Below are positions 16,820-26,023 of a stretch of 58,492 bases of DNA, one piece after another. The position numbers were made by a program, and so were the translations under genes. Each line of letters starts with the position of its first letter. Position 1 is the first letter of the stretch. Source of the stretch: Porphyromonadaceae bacterium (GTDB taxonomy: Bacteria > Bacteroidota > Bacteroidia > Bacteroidales > UBA12481); NCBI GenBank assembly GCA_007280905.1, contig QYQM01000026.1:1-58492 (forward strand). The letters are read 5' to 3'. Below the pieces are notes generated by a model. It saw only the letters and a program-made list of their open reading frames with translations. It was not told where the DNA came from and made no database searches.

Positions 16820-19800
16820 ATGATAAATACAATATTAAAATTCTCGCTGAACAACAGGTTTTTTATCTTGTTGTGTGCAGTGGTGTTGGTGATTGTGGGT
16901 TTACGTACCGCATCCAATATGGACGTGGATGTATTCCCTGATCTGACCGCCCCCACCGTGGTGGTTATGACCGATGCCCACGGAATGGCTCCTGAAGAAG
17001 TAGAGCGAATGGTCACTTTTCCAATCGAGACTGCTGTGAATGGAGCGACCGATGTTCGCAGGGTTCGCTCGGTATCTTCCCAAGGCTTCTCCTTTGTTTG
17101 GGTTGAATTTGATTGGGGTGCCGACATCTTCAAGGCCAGACAGATCGTGAGTGAAAAACTCATTACGATTTCATCCCAGATGCCTTTGGGTGTTGGTAAG
17201 CCTACTTTGGCCCCACAATCCAGCGTGATGGGAGAAATGTTCTTCATCGGTATTCAGGCCGATAGCACCAGCCTGATGGATCTGCGGACCATTGCTGACT
17301 GGAATATTAAACCGATGCTGCTTGCCACGGGAGGGGTTTCTCAGGTAACTATTATCGGCGGTGACTATAAACAATACCAGGTATTGGCTGATCCGCAAAA
17401 GATGAAGTTTTATGGAATTTCAATCAGTGAGCTGACTGAGGTTTGCCAAACCATTAGCCGCAATTCCACCGGCGGAGCGGTCCGGCAATTTGGTAATGAG
17501 TACCTGGTAAGGGGTATGGCCCGAACTTCCGATCTTGATGCTCTTGGCAATTCATTTATTAAAAACATTAATGGAAAGCCGGTTAAGATTAACGACGTGT
17601 GCGAAGTGCGGATCGGCGGTGCCATTAAAATGGGTTATGCTTCCGAAAACGCCACGCCATCGGTGATCATTTCGATATCGAAACAGCCCCGTACCAATAC
17701 CGTTGATTTAACCAAACGGATTGAAGCCAACCTGGCCAACCTGAAAGAAACACTGCCTGCTGATGTCAGATTGGATACTCATATTTTCAGGCAGGCGGAT
17801 TTTATCGAAACTTCGGTGAATAACGTTAAAGACGCCCTTTTGGAAGGCTCAATCTTTGTCATTCTCATACTTTTCCTGTTTTTAGGGAGTGTAAGGACAA
17901 CCCTGATATCCCTCCTGGCTATTCCGCTATCCCTTTTGGGTGCCATTCTCGCGCTTAAAGGATTGGGTCTGAACATAAACACGATGAGTTTAGGGGGGAT
18001 GGCAATCGCGATCGGTGTGCTGGTTGACGATGCAATCATAAATGTTGAGAATTGTTTTAAACGATTGCGCCAGAACCATCTGAAACCGCCGGAGGAACGA
18101 CAATCTGCCTTTACCGTTGTATTTAATGCCTCTAAGGAGATCCAGGCATCTATCGTAAATGCTACCCTGATCATCATTGTTGCATTTTTGCCACTGTTCT
18201 TTCTTTCCGGTATGGAAGGCCGGATGTTGAAACCGTTGGGAATTGCCTTTATCGTTTCATTGTTTGTATCGCTGGTGGTGGCGATGACGCTCACACCTTT
18301 GCTGTGCAGACTCCTGTTATCCGATAAGAAATACCTGACTAAGAACCAGAAAGAAAAATGGCTCACACGCCAATTGACTCAATATTATCAAAAATCACTG
18401 GTATGGGCTTTGTCGCATAAGAAGGTCGTCCTATTATCATCGTTGGGTCTTTTGGTGGCGGCAATTATCGCATTTACTTCTCTGGGTCGCAGTTTTCTTC
18501 CGGAATTTAACGAGGGTTCACTTACCCTTTCAGTGGTTTGCAAGCCCGGAGCCTCGCTCGATGAGAGCAACCGACTGGGTAATCTGGTGGAAACGGAGCT
18601 GTTATCAATCCCCGAAGTAACCAGTACCGCACGCCGTACCGGCCGCGGAGAGCTGGATGAACATTCCCAAACGGTTAACAGTGCCGAGGTGGATGTTAAT
18701 TTTACTGTCAGGGACCGGCCTCGCGAGGACTTTATGGCTGAAGTCCGTTCAAAACTGGCTGGCATCCCCGGTATAGCTGCCACGGTTGGACAACCGCTTG
18801 GCCACCGGATTGATCATATGCTTTCAGGAACACGGGCAAACATTGCCATAAAAATCTTCGGTTCTAATCTAAATGAGATGTTTTCAGTTGGGAATCAGGT
18901 TAAAAGCGTAATTAAAGACATTCCTGGTCTGGTGGATGTTAATGTGGATCAGCAGATTGAAATTCCGCAGATTCAGATTCGTGCCAATCGTGAAATGTTA
19001 TCGCAATACGGAATCTCAATAGGCCAGTTTAACGAATTTGTTGATATCGCCTTCGGTGGTGAGAAACTGGCCGACATTTATGAAGGCCAGCGCCGGGTTG
19101 ATCTGGTCTTGCGGTTGAATCAGGATTATACCGAAACCATTGATGGTATCCGGTCGGCTTTAATTGATACGGAAGATGGGAAACAGGTCCCGCTCGAAGA
19201 GGTTGCCTCGATTGTTTCCGTTGCAGGTCCGGGGACGATCAGCCGGGAGAATGTCCAGCGGAAGATTGTGGTATCGGCCAATGTCACGGGCAGGGATATC
19301 CGGAGCGTAGTGAAGGATATTCAGAAGAATGTCAATGAAAAGATCGTTTTACCTGAAGACTTTCGAATTGAATATGGCGGTCAGTTTGAGAGTGAAGCGC
19401 GTGCCTCACAATCCCTGCTGATCACATCGATCCTGGCTCTGTTTGTTATATTTCTCCTTCTATTCCAGGAGTTTAAGAACTTTCGGTTAGCCGGGATTAT
19501 TATGTTGAACCTTCCGCTCGCATTGATCGGCGGGGTCTTCTCCATTTACTTTACTTCCGGAATACTGAGCATTCCCGCTATTATTGGTTTCATTACCCTG
19601 TTTGGCATCGCCACAAGAAATGGAATCCTTTTGGTAGCTAACTATCAGAATTTGGAAAAGCAGGGTTCTCCTCTTTACACCATTGTAACCAAAGGCTCAA
19701 CAGATCGATTGAACCCGATTCTGATGACCGCTCTGACCGCTGCATTGGCTCTGATACCACTGGCCATGAAAGGAGATTTATCCGGTAATGAAATACAGAG

Positions 19801-19921
19801 CCCCATGGCGAAGGTGATATTAGGCGGACTATTGACATCCACATTACTCAACATTTATGTGGTACCCATCATGTACAGCATATTTAAAAAGTCGGGAACT
19901 CCAAAAATTGAAACATTATGA
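16820..19921 (+). CDS. CusA/CzcA-like heavy metal RND pump
   Basis: This is a full-length RND transporter of 1033 residues. TM1 is near 13-30, followed by VDVFPDLTAPTVVVMTDAHG, which is close to the HME subfamily. TM4 carries IAIGVLVDDAIINVENCF, and the second half opens with FLPEFNEGSLTL. It has the duplicated fold with two periplasmic porter loops. Together with the adaptor upstream and the outer membrane channel overlapping at its 3' end it would expel monovalent or divalent metal ions (copper, silver, zinc, cobalt). The His-rich proteins in the operon and the neighbouring CusSR-like genes support metal export. Confidence 0.9.
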   Translation: MINTILKFSLNNRFFILLCAVVLVIVGLRTASNMDVDVFPDLTAPTVVVMTDAHGMAPEEVERMVTFPIETAVNGATDVRRVRSVSSQGFSFVWVEFDWGADIFKARQIVSEKLITISSQMPLGVGKPTLAPQSSVMGEMFFIGIQADSTSLMDLRTIADWNIKPMLLATGGVSQVTIIGGDYKQYQVLADPQKMKFYGISISELTEVCQTISRNSTGGAVRQFGNEYLVRGMARTSDLDALGNSFIKNINGKPVKINDVCEVRIGGAIKMGYASENATPSVIISISKQPRTNTVDLTKRIEANLANLKETLPADVRLDTHIFRQADFIETSVNNVKDALLEGSIFVILILFLFLGSVRTTLISLLAIPLSLLGAILALKGLGLNINTMSLGGMAIAIGVLVDDAIINVENCFKRLRQNHLKPPEERQSAFTVVFNASKEIQASIVNATLIIIVAFLPLFFLSGMEGRMLKPLGIAFIVSLFVSLVVAMTLTPLLCRLLLSDKKYLTKNQKEKWLTRQLTQYYQKSLVWALSHKKVVLLSSLGLLVAAIIAFTSLGRSFLPEFNEGSLTLSVVCKPGASLDESNRLGNLVETELLSIPEVTSTARRTGRGELDEHSQTVNSAEVDVNFTVRDRPREDFMAEVRSKLAGIPGIAATVGQPLGHRIDHMLSGTRANIAIKIFGSNLNEMFSVGNQVKSVIKDIPGLVDVNVDQQIEIPQIQIRANREMLSQYGISIGQFNEFVDIAFGGEKLADIYEGQRRVDLVLRLNQDYTETIDGIRSALIDTEDGKQVPLEEVASIVSVAGPGTISRENVQRKIVVSANVTGRDIRSVVKDIQKNVNEKIVLPEDFRIEYGGQFESEARASQSLLITSILALFVIFLLLFQEFKNFRLAGIIMLNLPLALIGGVFSIYFTSGILSIPAIIGFITLFGIATRNGILLVANYQNLEKQGSPLYTIVTKGSTDRLNPILMTALTAALALIPLAMKGDLSGNEIQSPMAKVILGGLLTSTLLNIYVVPIMYSIFKKSGTPKIETL

Positions 19922-21099
19922 AAGCACTTGTTATAGTAATATTCTTCCTGACAACCGGTTATTCCTCCCTCCTGGCCCAGGGAAGCGTGGACCGGATTGT
20001 GGCAGAGATTGAAAAAAACAATACCGGTTTGTCGGCATTGCGCAAGAAAGCTGAAGCACAAAAACTGGGAAATAAAACAGGAATCTATCTGAAGAATCCT
20101 GAAATCGGATTCAATTACCTGTGGGGCAACCCAACGATGATCGGAAACCGCGTGGACCTGAGTTTTGAGCAAACTTTTGATTTTCCTACGGCTTACCGCT
20201 ACAAAAGTCAGATTGCCGATGGTCGTGATCAACAGGTTGATATTGATTACCAGCAACAAAGATTAGGGCTGATCACGCAGGTTAGGATGCTTTGCATTGA
20301 TCTGGCTCATACCTATGCATTGGAGAATGAATTTGCCAGGCGGCTGGAGCATGCACAAAGTATCGTCAAATCGTATCAGGCGAAATTCGACCAGGGAGAT
20401 GCCGGGATTCTGGAACTGAATAAAGCCCGGTTGAACTTTCTGGGTATCCGGAAGGAAGCTGAAGCCAACGGCATTGAATATCAATCCCTGCTTGCAGAAC
20501 TTGCAACTCTAAATGGTGGAATACCTATTGCATGGAGTGAAAGTATCTATCCATCGCGTGAGATACCGGCTGATTTTGAACAATGGTACCAGCAGGCCGA
20601 AAAGAGCAATCCAATGTTAACCTGGTTACGAAAAGAGCTTGAGATCAGCCAGCAACAGGAGAAACTGCAATTTGCGCTTGGTCTGCCCAAATTTTCAACC
20701 GGTTATCTCAATGAGAAAATCGTTGGAGAGCACTTTCAGGGGGTCACGTTGGGTATGTCTATCCCTCTTTGGGAGAACAAGAATGCGGTAAAGCAAGCCA
20801 AAGCACAATTTTTGGCGGTGCAGGATGTTGAACGTGATCGTAAACTAATGTTTTACAATCAGCTGAAGATGTTACATGCCAAAGCTGTCCGTTTACAGCA
20901 ATCAACCGGTGATTACCGGTTGGCTCTGCAAACTGTCGATAATGGCAGTTTCCTTGGTAAAGCACTTGAAGCCGGAGAAATCTCGTTGATTGACTACATT
21001 CTCGAACTATCCCTGTATTACGAGAGCCAAACAAGGCTTTTAGCCGCTGAGCGCGACCTGAACAGGGTGATCTCAGAGTTATACCAATTTCTGGAATGA
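19918..21099 (+). CDS. CusC/CzcC-like outer membrane efflux protein
   Basis: The protein has 393 residues with a signal peptide (VIVIFFLTTGYSSLLAQG). Outer membrane factor repeats include VDRIVAEIEKNNTGLSALRK at the start and AGEISLIDYILELSLYYE near the end. It starts inside the stop of the RND gene (ATGA overlap), so it is translationally coupled as the last gene of the metal efflux operon. It would form the channel through the outer membrane. The operon converges with a two-component operon about 45 bases further on. Confidence 0.88.
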   Translation: MKALVIVIFFLTTGYSSLLAQGSVDRIVAEIEKNNTGLSALRKKAEAQKLGNKTGIYLKNPEIGFNYLWGNPTMIGNRVDLSFEQTFDFPTAYRYKSQIADGRDQQVDIDYQQQRLGLITQVRMLCIDLAHTYALENEFARRLEHAQSIVKSYQAKFDQGDAGILELNKARLNFLGIRKEAEANGIEYQSLLAELATLNGGIPIAWSESIYPSREIPADFEQWYQQAEKSNPMLTWLRKELEISQQQEKLQFALGLPKFSTGYLNEKIVGEHFQGVTLGMSIPLWENKNAVKQAKAQFLAVQDVERDRKLMFYNQLKMLHAKAVRLQQSTGDYRLALQTVDNGSFLGKALEAGEISLIDYILELSLYYESQTRLLAAERDLNRVISELYQFLE

Positions 21100-21143
21100 T
21101 GTTGATGGACAAGACAGGAGAAAATTTATATTATTCACACATT

Positions 21144-22472
21144 TTATAATTTGCATCGGATCACAAACCGGGTGCCTTCCCGGGGCTTCGAAAAAACCTT
21201 AATATTGAAATGCAGGTAATCAACAATTTTTTTAACCAGGGCCAGCCCTAGCCCGAAATTATTCCCGCTCTCCTGAAATTTTTTGAACCGGGTAAAAATG
21301 TTAGGAAGGTTTTCCTCCGGAATTCCGATTCCATTGTCCACGATCTCAACCACTGGGGTATCGCTTTCCGAAAACAGTTGAACCATGATCCTGCCTCCGT
21401 CAGGCGTATATTTTATTGCATTATTCACCAGGTTGAAAAACAAAATATGCAGCAGCTCCCGGTTACCCTGAATGTAAATAGGTTCATCCGGAATTCTAAG
21501 CTCAAATTCCTGATTCTTCTGCTCAAAATGTTCCTGGAAATCGGTGGCCAGGCTACCAAGCAATTCGTTAAGGTTTACCTGGTCCGCCAGCAGATATTCC
21601 TCATTATCGATCCTCGACAATAAAAGAAGAGTCCGAACCATTTTGGTCAATCTTCCCAGTGTGACTTTTGACTCGATGATTTTTACCGTTTCATCATCAG
21701 TAAGTTGAGTGGTGTTTATGAAATTATCGAGTTTGGTCCTGATGATGCTGATCGGGGTTAGCAATTCGTGGGAAATATTACTGATATAATCCCTTTCCTC
21801 ATTAAATGCATGTTCAATTTTTCTCATCAATCCGTGAATATTTTCTTCCAGATCTTTGAAATCCGAGGTTGAGGTCTTTACCGGGGTATAATCAAAATTT
21901 TTTGGGTGATCGGAAGCTTTCAGGCGTTCGATAATCCGGCCAAATGGCCTTAAAAGGTATTGGGTAGTTAATAACTCAAACAGGATGGTAACCGCCAGCA
22001 AAACCAGCAGAAAATAAAAGGTGAATTTTTTGATCAGCTTTTGAAATGCAATAATACTGTTGATGCTTTTGCCGATTTCAATCAAATAGAAACTACCCTT
22101 TGATTCAAAGGTTGCACTGATCATGCGGTATTCGAAAGTTTCACCCTCGATAGCCCTTTCGGAATAATCGATCTCCTCAAACAGCGTGGTATCGGTAACC
22201 TTCTCAATGGAAATATACTCCTCTTTAAGAATGTTGTAGCTGCCAAACGCTTGCTTGTCGCTACCTTGTTTGATAAATTCTTCTACACCGTACTGCTCAA
22301 CCAGTCCATACGTTTTATCGAGACTAACAATCAACTGATTATCAAGATCTTTTATCGACATCTGATTAACCAGCCATGGAATAATGAAGACAGAAATTGC
22401 TATGATCAAAGCCTTTGAGAGGGCACTGATAATGGATATTTTATTTTTAAGCTTTATTCTGTCGGTGAACAT
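21144..22472 (-). CDS. CusS-like sensor histidine kinase
   Basis: The protein has 442 residues. TM1 is near 15-36, followed by a periplasmic sensor of about 115 residues and TM2 near 151-172. A HAMP-like linker precedes the dimerisation helix with ISNISHELLTPISIIRTKLD (phospho-histidine near 235). The ATPase domain has NLVNNAIKYTPDGG, DNGIGIPEENLPNIFTRF and FGLGLALVKKI. It shares a TAATG overlap with the response regulator gene upstream. Position next to the Cus-type efflux operon suggests it senses periplasmic metal. The sensor domain itself has no obvious metal motif. Confidence 0.9.
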   Translation of the reverse strand: MFTDRIKLKNKISIISALSKALIIAISVFIIPWLVNQMSIKDLDNQLIVSLDKTYGLVEQYGVEEFIKQGSDKQAFGSYNILKEEYISIEKVTDTTLFEEIDYSERAIEGETFEYRMISATFESKGSFYLIEIGKSINSIIAFQKLIKKFTFYFLLVLLAVTILFELLTTQYLLRPFGRIIERLKASDHPKNFDYTPVKTSTSDFKDLEENIHGLMRKIEHAFNEERDYISNISHELLTPISIIRTKLDNFINTTQLTDDETVKIIESKVTLGRLTKMVRTLLLLSRIDNEEYLLADQVNLNELLGSLATDFQEHFEQKNQEFELRIPDEPIYIQGNRELLHILFFNLVNNAIKYTPDGGRIMVQLFSESDTPVVEIVDNGIGIPEENLPNIFTRFKKFQESGNNFGLGLALVKKIVDYLHFNIKVFSKPREGTRFVIRCKL

Positions 22473-23149
22473 TACACGTCTTCGAATTTATAACCTAATC
22501 CCCGTACGGTTTTTATATAGTTGGCCGGGTCGAAATCCCCAAGCTTTTTTCGAATGTTTTTAATATGTACATCGATATAATTCGAGTCGAAATCATCCTC
22601 GTAAAAACTGCCCCAGATATGCTCAACCAGCTGAAGCCGGTCAAGCACCCTGCCCTTATTGAGAACCAGATAGCTGAACAGGTCATACTCCTTCTTTGTG
22701 AGGTTGACGGATGATTCCAGGTAAAGCAGCTGAAGCTTGTTGATGTCGAGGGCAAAATCGCCGAATTTGATAATGGAGCTGGATTGCCCGAATTTTCTTC
22801 GTGTGATGGCCTGAAGCCTGGAGTGCAATTCAAGAATCGAAAAGGGTTTTGCCAGATAGTCATCGGCACCCGAATTAAATCCTTTCAATTTATCATCCAG
22901 TTCGCCCCTGGCAGTAATGACGATAAAATAGGCTTCGGAATTATATTTTTTGGCTTCTTTAATGAGGTCCAACCCGTTATAATCCGGCAACCCGATATCC
23001 AATAAAACAAAATCGTAAAGATTTACAGCAAGCAATTCCGAGGCATCCCTCCCATTGAAAGCGATATCGCAGTTATATTGCTCGTTTCGTAAAAACAGGG
23101 CCATTTCTTCGGCCAGACTATTTTCATCCTCAACAATTAAAATCCTCAT
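22472..23149 (-). CDS. OmpR/CusR-like response regulator
   Basis: The protein has 225 residues. The receiver has Asp8, phosphoacceptor Asp51 (LLDIGLPDYNG) and a lysine in DYLAKPF. A winged helix effector follows, with VNLTKKEYDLFSYLVLNKGR and VHIKNIRKKLG. The upstream extension of the frame is ignored because MRILIVEDEN is the standard beginning. Only two bases separate it from the stop of the beta-barrel-like gene upstream, and its stop overlaps the kinase start, so all three genes are probably co-transcribed. Confidence 0.92.
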   Translation of the reverse strand: MRILIVEDENSLAEEMALFLRNEQYNCDIAFNGRDASELLAVNLYDFVLLDIGLPDYNGLDLIKEAKKYNSEAYFIVITARGELDDKLKGFNSGADDYLAKPFSILELHSRLQAITRRKFGQSSSIIKFGDFALDINKLQLLYLESSVNLTKKEYDLFSYLVLNKGRVLDRLQLVEHIWGSFYEDDFDSNYIDVHIKNIRKKLGDFDPANYIKTVRGLGYKFEDV

Positions 23150-23151
23150 AT

Positions 23152-23982
23152 CTAAAATATTATCGCGTAACTTAAAGAAACCAGGAAACCGGACTGGTTG
23201 GTCCAGCTTTGTTCCTTCAAGGTTTTGGAAGGGATGGCATAGAACCATCCGCCGCTTAGTGTAAAACTGCCCACCGTATATTGCACAGGCAGGATCAGGC
23301 TGATATACTGATAATCAAAATTCCTTTCGGGCACATATTCACCCATATGATTCCCACCCGTATGATGAATTCCCCAGGTATGGTCGATGGTACCCGGAAT
23401 CCAGAATGTAGTGCCGAAGGAGCTCGTGAAGGTCGGCGAAAATGCCAGATAGCCGGATTTCAGGAGGAACCGGTCGAATTCGAAATCGTAGGAGAGACTG
23501 AGATCGAGGAAATAGTTATTCGTTTGTCCGATCATATAGCTGTTATCCACGGTCGCTGTAAAATCCCGGAGCCGGTAGGAGCCCGACAATTCCAGGTCAT
23601 GGTTGTAGGAGATTCCTTCGTATGCCAGATCGCCCTTGAAATGCCGGTTCGTGTAGGAAAAATCAACGTCGAATTTATCCAGGAAGGTCTTTTCATATCC
23701 AACCTGAAGTTTAAACTCATAGGTATTCGTGGTTGGAGCCAGGTATTTAAAATAATCACCCGAAGCGTACAGGCCGATATTGCTATAGTAGGCCATGTTG
23801 GCCTTTAGTGCAGGCATCTTGATGGCATTGGCCGGTCGCGAACTGTTATTGTTGCTGGTATAGCTCAGGCTGGTCAGCAAAAAACCGGGATCTTTCGTTA
23901 CCCCGGCTGATTCGGATTCTCCCTGTGCAAGGAGCGCATGGGGCAGCACGAACAGTATGATATAGGCAAAAAAGATTCGCAT
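23152..23982 (-). CDS. Putative outer membrane beta-barrel protein
   Basis: The protein has 276 residues with a signal peptide (FAYIILFVLPHALLAQ). It is then dominated by alternating amphipathic strands with aromatic ends, such as YEFKLQVGYEKTFLDKFD and FLLKSGYLAFSPTF, and ends in FLVSLSYAIIF, a typical barrel C-terminal strand. I do not recognise the family beyond that. It is encoded two bases upstream of the CusR-like gene and may be a porin or a surface component linked to the metal response. Confidence 0.7.
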   Translation of the reverse strand: MRIFFAYIILFVLPHALLAQGESESAGVTKDPGFLLTSLSYTSNNNSSRPANAIKMPALKANMAYYSNIGLYASGDYFKYLAPTTNTYEFKLQVGYEKTFLDKFDVDFSYTNRHFKGDLAYEGISYNHDLELSGSYRLRDFTATVDNSYMIGQTNNYFLDLSLSYDFEFDRFLLKSGYLAFSPTFTSSFGTTFWIPGTIDHTWGIHHTGGNHMGEYVPERNFDYQYISLILPVQYTVGSFTLSGGWFYAIPSKTLKEQSWTNQSGFLVSLSYAIIF

Positions 23983-24015
23983 GGAGAGTAATTGGACTTT
24001 AAGACAATCGATGAA

Positions 24016-24297
24016 TTACTTGTGTTTGTGTACGGTCATGGATTTCCGGATGGCTTTGTTTATCGTATGCATCTGGCCCATGGTAGCCTTTCTATTCTGA
24101 AGCCGGATAGCTTCCATCGTTTTATCGGTGATCGGAACAGATTTGATCATATCCGCCCTTTTTTTCTGCTGGTTATCCTGCAATGCCTTGGCCGGAACGG
24201 TCTTATCGGCTGGCTTAACAACTTTTTCCTGACCGAACCCGTAAATCGGGAGGGCCAGGGTAAAAACCAGGATCAGTATAAGTCTTCTCAAATGCAT
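24016..24297 (-). CDS. Small secreted hypothetical protein with basic tail
   Basis: The protein has 93 residues. The signal peptide LILILVFTLALPIYGFGQ is followed by a lysine-, glutamine- and threonine-rich body, and it ends MTVHKHK. ATG at 24297 is preferred because the longer frame begins within a strong hairpin at 24339-24379. There is no known domain. Met, His and Lys in the tail, and position between a Met/His-rich lipoprotein and the CusSR-like genes, hint at a role in metal handling, but this is only context. Confidence 0.6.
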   Translation of the reverse strand: MHLRRLILILVFTLALPIYGFGQEKVVKPADKTVPAKALQDNQQKKRADMIKSVPITDKTMEAIRLQNRKATMGQMHTINKAIRKSMTVHKHK

Positions 24298-24338
24298 GAT
24301 TTTTTTATCATGATACAAATATAACACCTTGAAAAACA

Positions 24339-24379
24339 AAATCAATAAGGCCGATGTACGATATCAGCCTTATTGATTT
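24339..24379 (-). terminator. Terminator after the Met/His-rich lipoprotein gene
   Basis: Two 13-base arms (24339-24351 and 24367-24379; core AATCAATAAGGC) pair perfectly around a 15-base loop. On the minus strand the stem is followed by a T-rich tract (complement of 24331-24338). It separates the lipoprotein gene from the genes toward the CusRS pair. Confidence 0.75.
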
Positions 24380-24402
24380 CTTACTTGCCTTAGCCGATGC
24401 CG

Positions 24403-25476
24403 TTAATGACGACGGCCATGCATCGGAAGGAAGCTTTCCAGAGTGATTGTTTCGCTCACTCCGTTGATTGTTACTGTAGCGAAGTTATCGCAGGTGCCGT
24501 CACCATAGTCGACGGTGATTTCCGTACCGTCGCTGACGCTGATTTTGGTTATCCCTGAGATAAATACTCCCCGGCAATCCTTCTGCTGGTCACGAACCAG
24601 AGGGGACTGGGTTTGGCTGGTGAAAGTATTCCCGCTTACCAGGGTGCCCGAGGAAGATCCTGTAACCGAGATCACATCATCATGCCTTCCAAAGGTTTTT
24701 GTGCCGGCTGTTACGATGCGGGTTTTCTCCGAGCTCCAGATGATCGTTCCGCTACCGTCGCCAAGGACGATAGAACCCTCTTCTTTTATCTGGCTCTCAC
24801 GGTATCCGTCAGCATTGATTTTGGACGTAACGTTTGAAGTACCCAGAACCTGATTGTTATCGACATAATAATCTTCGCAGTTGAAGGTTACCACAGCTTC
24901 ACCGGTCCAGTAATCACCGATGCTGGTCATGATGATTTTCCCACGGCGCACTTTTCCGTCAGATGCAACACAACTGTCGGTACCATAATTGATTGTAGTT
25001 ACGAGAGTATCACCGGCCCATACGTGGGAAATTTTGGTGCAGTTGCCGAGTCTGAAATGTCCTTCATTCGGTCCCATGCTGTAGCGCATATGATCGAGGT
25101 CCCCAACACGCAAGGAATCTCCATGGTGCCAGATACTATCGAGGGTATGCCTGTCGGATTGCCCACCCATGCCATGATGGCCGCGGCCATGGCCCATGCC
25201 CATGCCCATGCCCATGCCCACGAAATCACGGTTCAGGGTATCATTGCCGTGGATTAAACTTTCATAAAGACTTAGCGTTTCATCGCCGATTTCCATAATC
25301 TCATCAAACACCTCTGATGTGGCGGTCAGAGAGGCCGCCTTAAGCGAATTCTCGCTCAAAAGGGCAGTTGGTGTGGCGGTTTCAATTTTTTGGCAGGCGA
25401 AAAGGCCCACCAGGGCAACCCCACAAAAGAGAGCAACCTTTTGCATAACTTTTCTGTTTTTCATAATCCGGTTCAT
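24403..25476 (-). CDS. Lipoprotein with Met-Gly/His tract, possibly metal-binding
   Basis: The protein has 357 residues. The lipoprotein signal is VALFCGVALVGLFACQK, with the lipid cysteine near 28. Around residues 86-100 lies a low-complexity GMGMGMGMGHGRGHHGMGG tract, rich in methionine and histidine as in copper-binding periplasmic proteins. The rest looks like beta-strand repeats with paired YGTDSCVASDG and YGDGTCDNF segments, each with one cysteine. The function is not known. It heads the minus-strand genes leading to the CusSR-like pair and ends in its own terminator. The first ATG (25476) is used; 25464 is also plausible. Confidence 0.7.
   Translation of the reverse strand: MNRIMKNRKVMQKVALFCGVALVGLFACQKIETATPTALLSENSLKAASLTATSEVFDEIMEIGDETLSLYESLIHGNDTLNRDFVGMGMGMGMGHGRGHHGMGGQSDRHTLDSIWHHGDSLRVGDLDHMRYSMGPNEGHFRLGNCTKISHVWAGDTLVTTINYGTDSCVASDGKVRRGKIIMTSIGDYWTGEAVVTFNCEDYYVDNNQVLGTSNVTSKINADGYRESQIKEEGSIVLGDGSGTIIWSSEKTRIVTAGTKTFGRHDDVISVTGSSSGTLVSGNTFTSQTQSPLVRDQQKDCRGVFISGITKISVSDGTEITVDYGDGTCDNFATVTINGVSETITLESFLPMHGRRH
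25192..25221. repeat. 6-bp tandem repeat inside the lipoprotein gene
   Basis: About five copies of CCCATG (minus strand CATGGG) encode the alternating Met-Gly tract. Slippage here would change the length of the Met-rich segment in steps of two residues without a frameshift. Confidence 0.8.
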
Positions 25477-25537
25477 TATTGACAGTATTAAATTTTATTA
25501 TTACGGTACAAGGATAAATCAGGAAGATGAAGCGAAC

Positions 25538-25807
25538 ATGAAGAAGCCGGAACCTATTCCTCCCACGGCCTACCGGATGACCGATTCAACCGGAGACGGG
25601 ATTCTTGAGCTCCTCATAAACATTGACCCGGCAATTACCCCTCATCTGGTAGATAAATTCATTCCGGATGGTGACCGGGGCCTGGCCCTTTCAGATCCCA
25701 ATAATCCGCATGAATCGTGCTCGAAATGGGGACTTACACACGAGATATTTTCCTTGATAATCTGGTGCCGGAAAAACAGATGGCCAATGGGGTCAATCTT
25801 TAGATGA
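25538..25807 (+). CDS. Hypothetical ORF, possibly frameshifted at its 3' end
   Basis: This is a frame of 89 residues starting MKKPEPIPPTAYRMTDSTG and rich in acidic and prolyl residues, not recognised. Near 25740 the reading changes character: the frame used ends in IIWCRKNRWPMGSIFR, whereas the shifted frame gives RDIFLDNLVPEKQMANGVNL and then TAG at 25801. The second version looks more natural, so a one-base indel or a decayed gene is possible. It is divergent from the lipoprotein gene and upstream of the DoxX fusion. Confidence 0.35.
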   Translation: MKKPEPIPPTAYRMTDSTGDGILELLINIDPAITPHLVDKFIPDGDRGLALSDPNNPHESCSKWGLTHEIFSLIIWCRKNRWPMGSIFR

Positions 25808-25836
25808 CCACCTAATCTTGATTGGCCGAATTATGG

Positions 25837-25900
25837 GTAAGCTTACAGAACCCTGATGATAATGGAAGGAGAAAAAAGTATCTTTGGTAATCAGCTTACC
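25837..25900 (+). promoter_or_regulatory. Candidate promoter with flanking dyads
   Basis: TATCTTTG (25879-25886) matches the Bacteroidota -7 box. No good -33 box was found. A ten-base palindrome GTAAGCTTAC lies at 25837-25846, and GGTAA/TTACC half-sites lie at 25886-25890 and 25896-25900, so a repressor could bind across it. It would serve the DoxX fusion gene at 26024. The rest of 25808-26023 holds no gene that I can support. Confidence 0.35.
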
Positions 25901-26023
25901 AGTAACCTGAATGGACGATTTAACAATTGATCAGGGAAGGTGGTCAGCCACATCAGCCGGAGGGGATCAATATGGCCGGCTGATGCAATGGATAAGTTTG
26001 TATTGAACAAACAGGCAAAAAAC

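Noticed and set aside
17779-18366. Antisense frame of 195 residues over the CusA-like gene
   Set aside because: It mirrors the RND membrane segments and has no independent features.
25192-25221. Possible CRISPR-like repeat
   Set aside because: The 6-base units are contiguous without spacers and encode a Met-Gly tract. It is a coding microsatellite.
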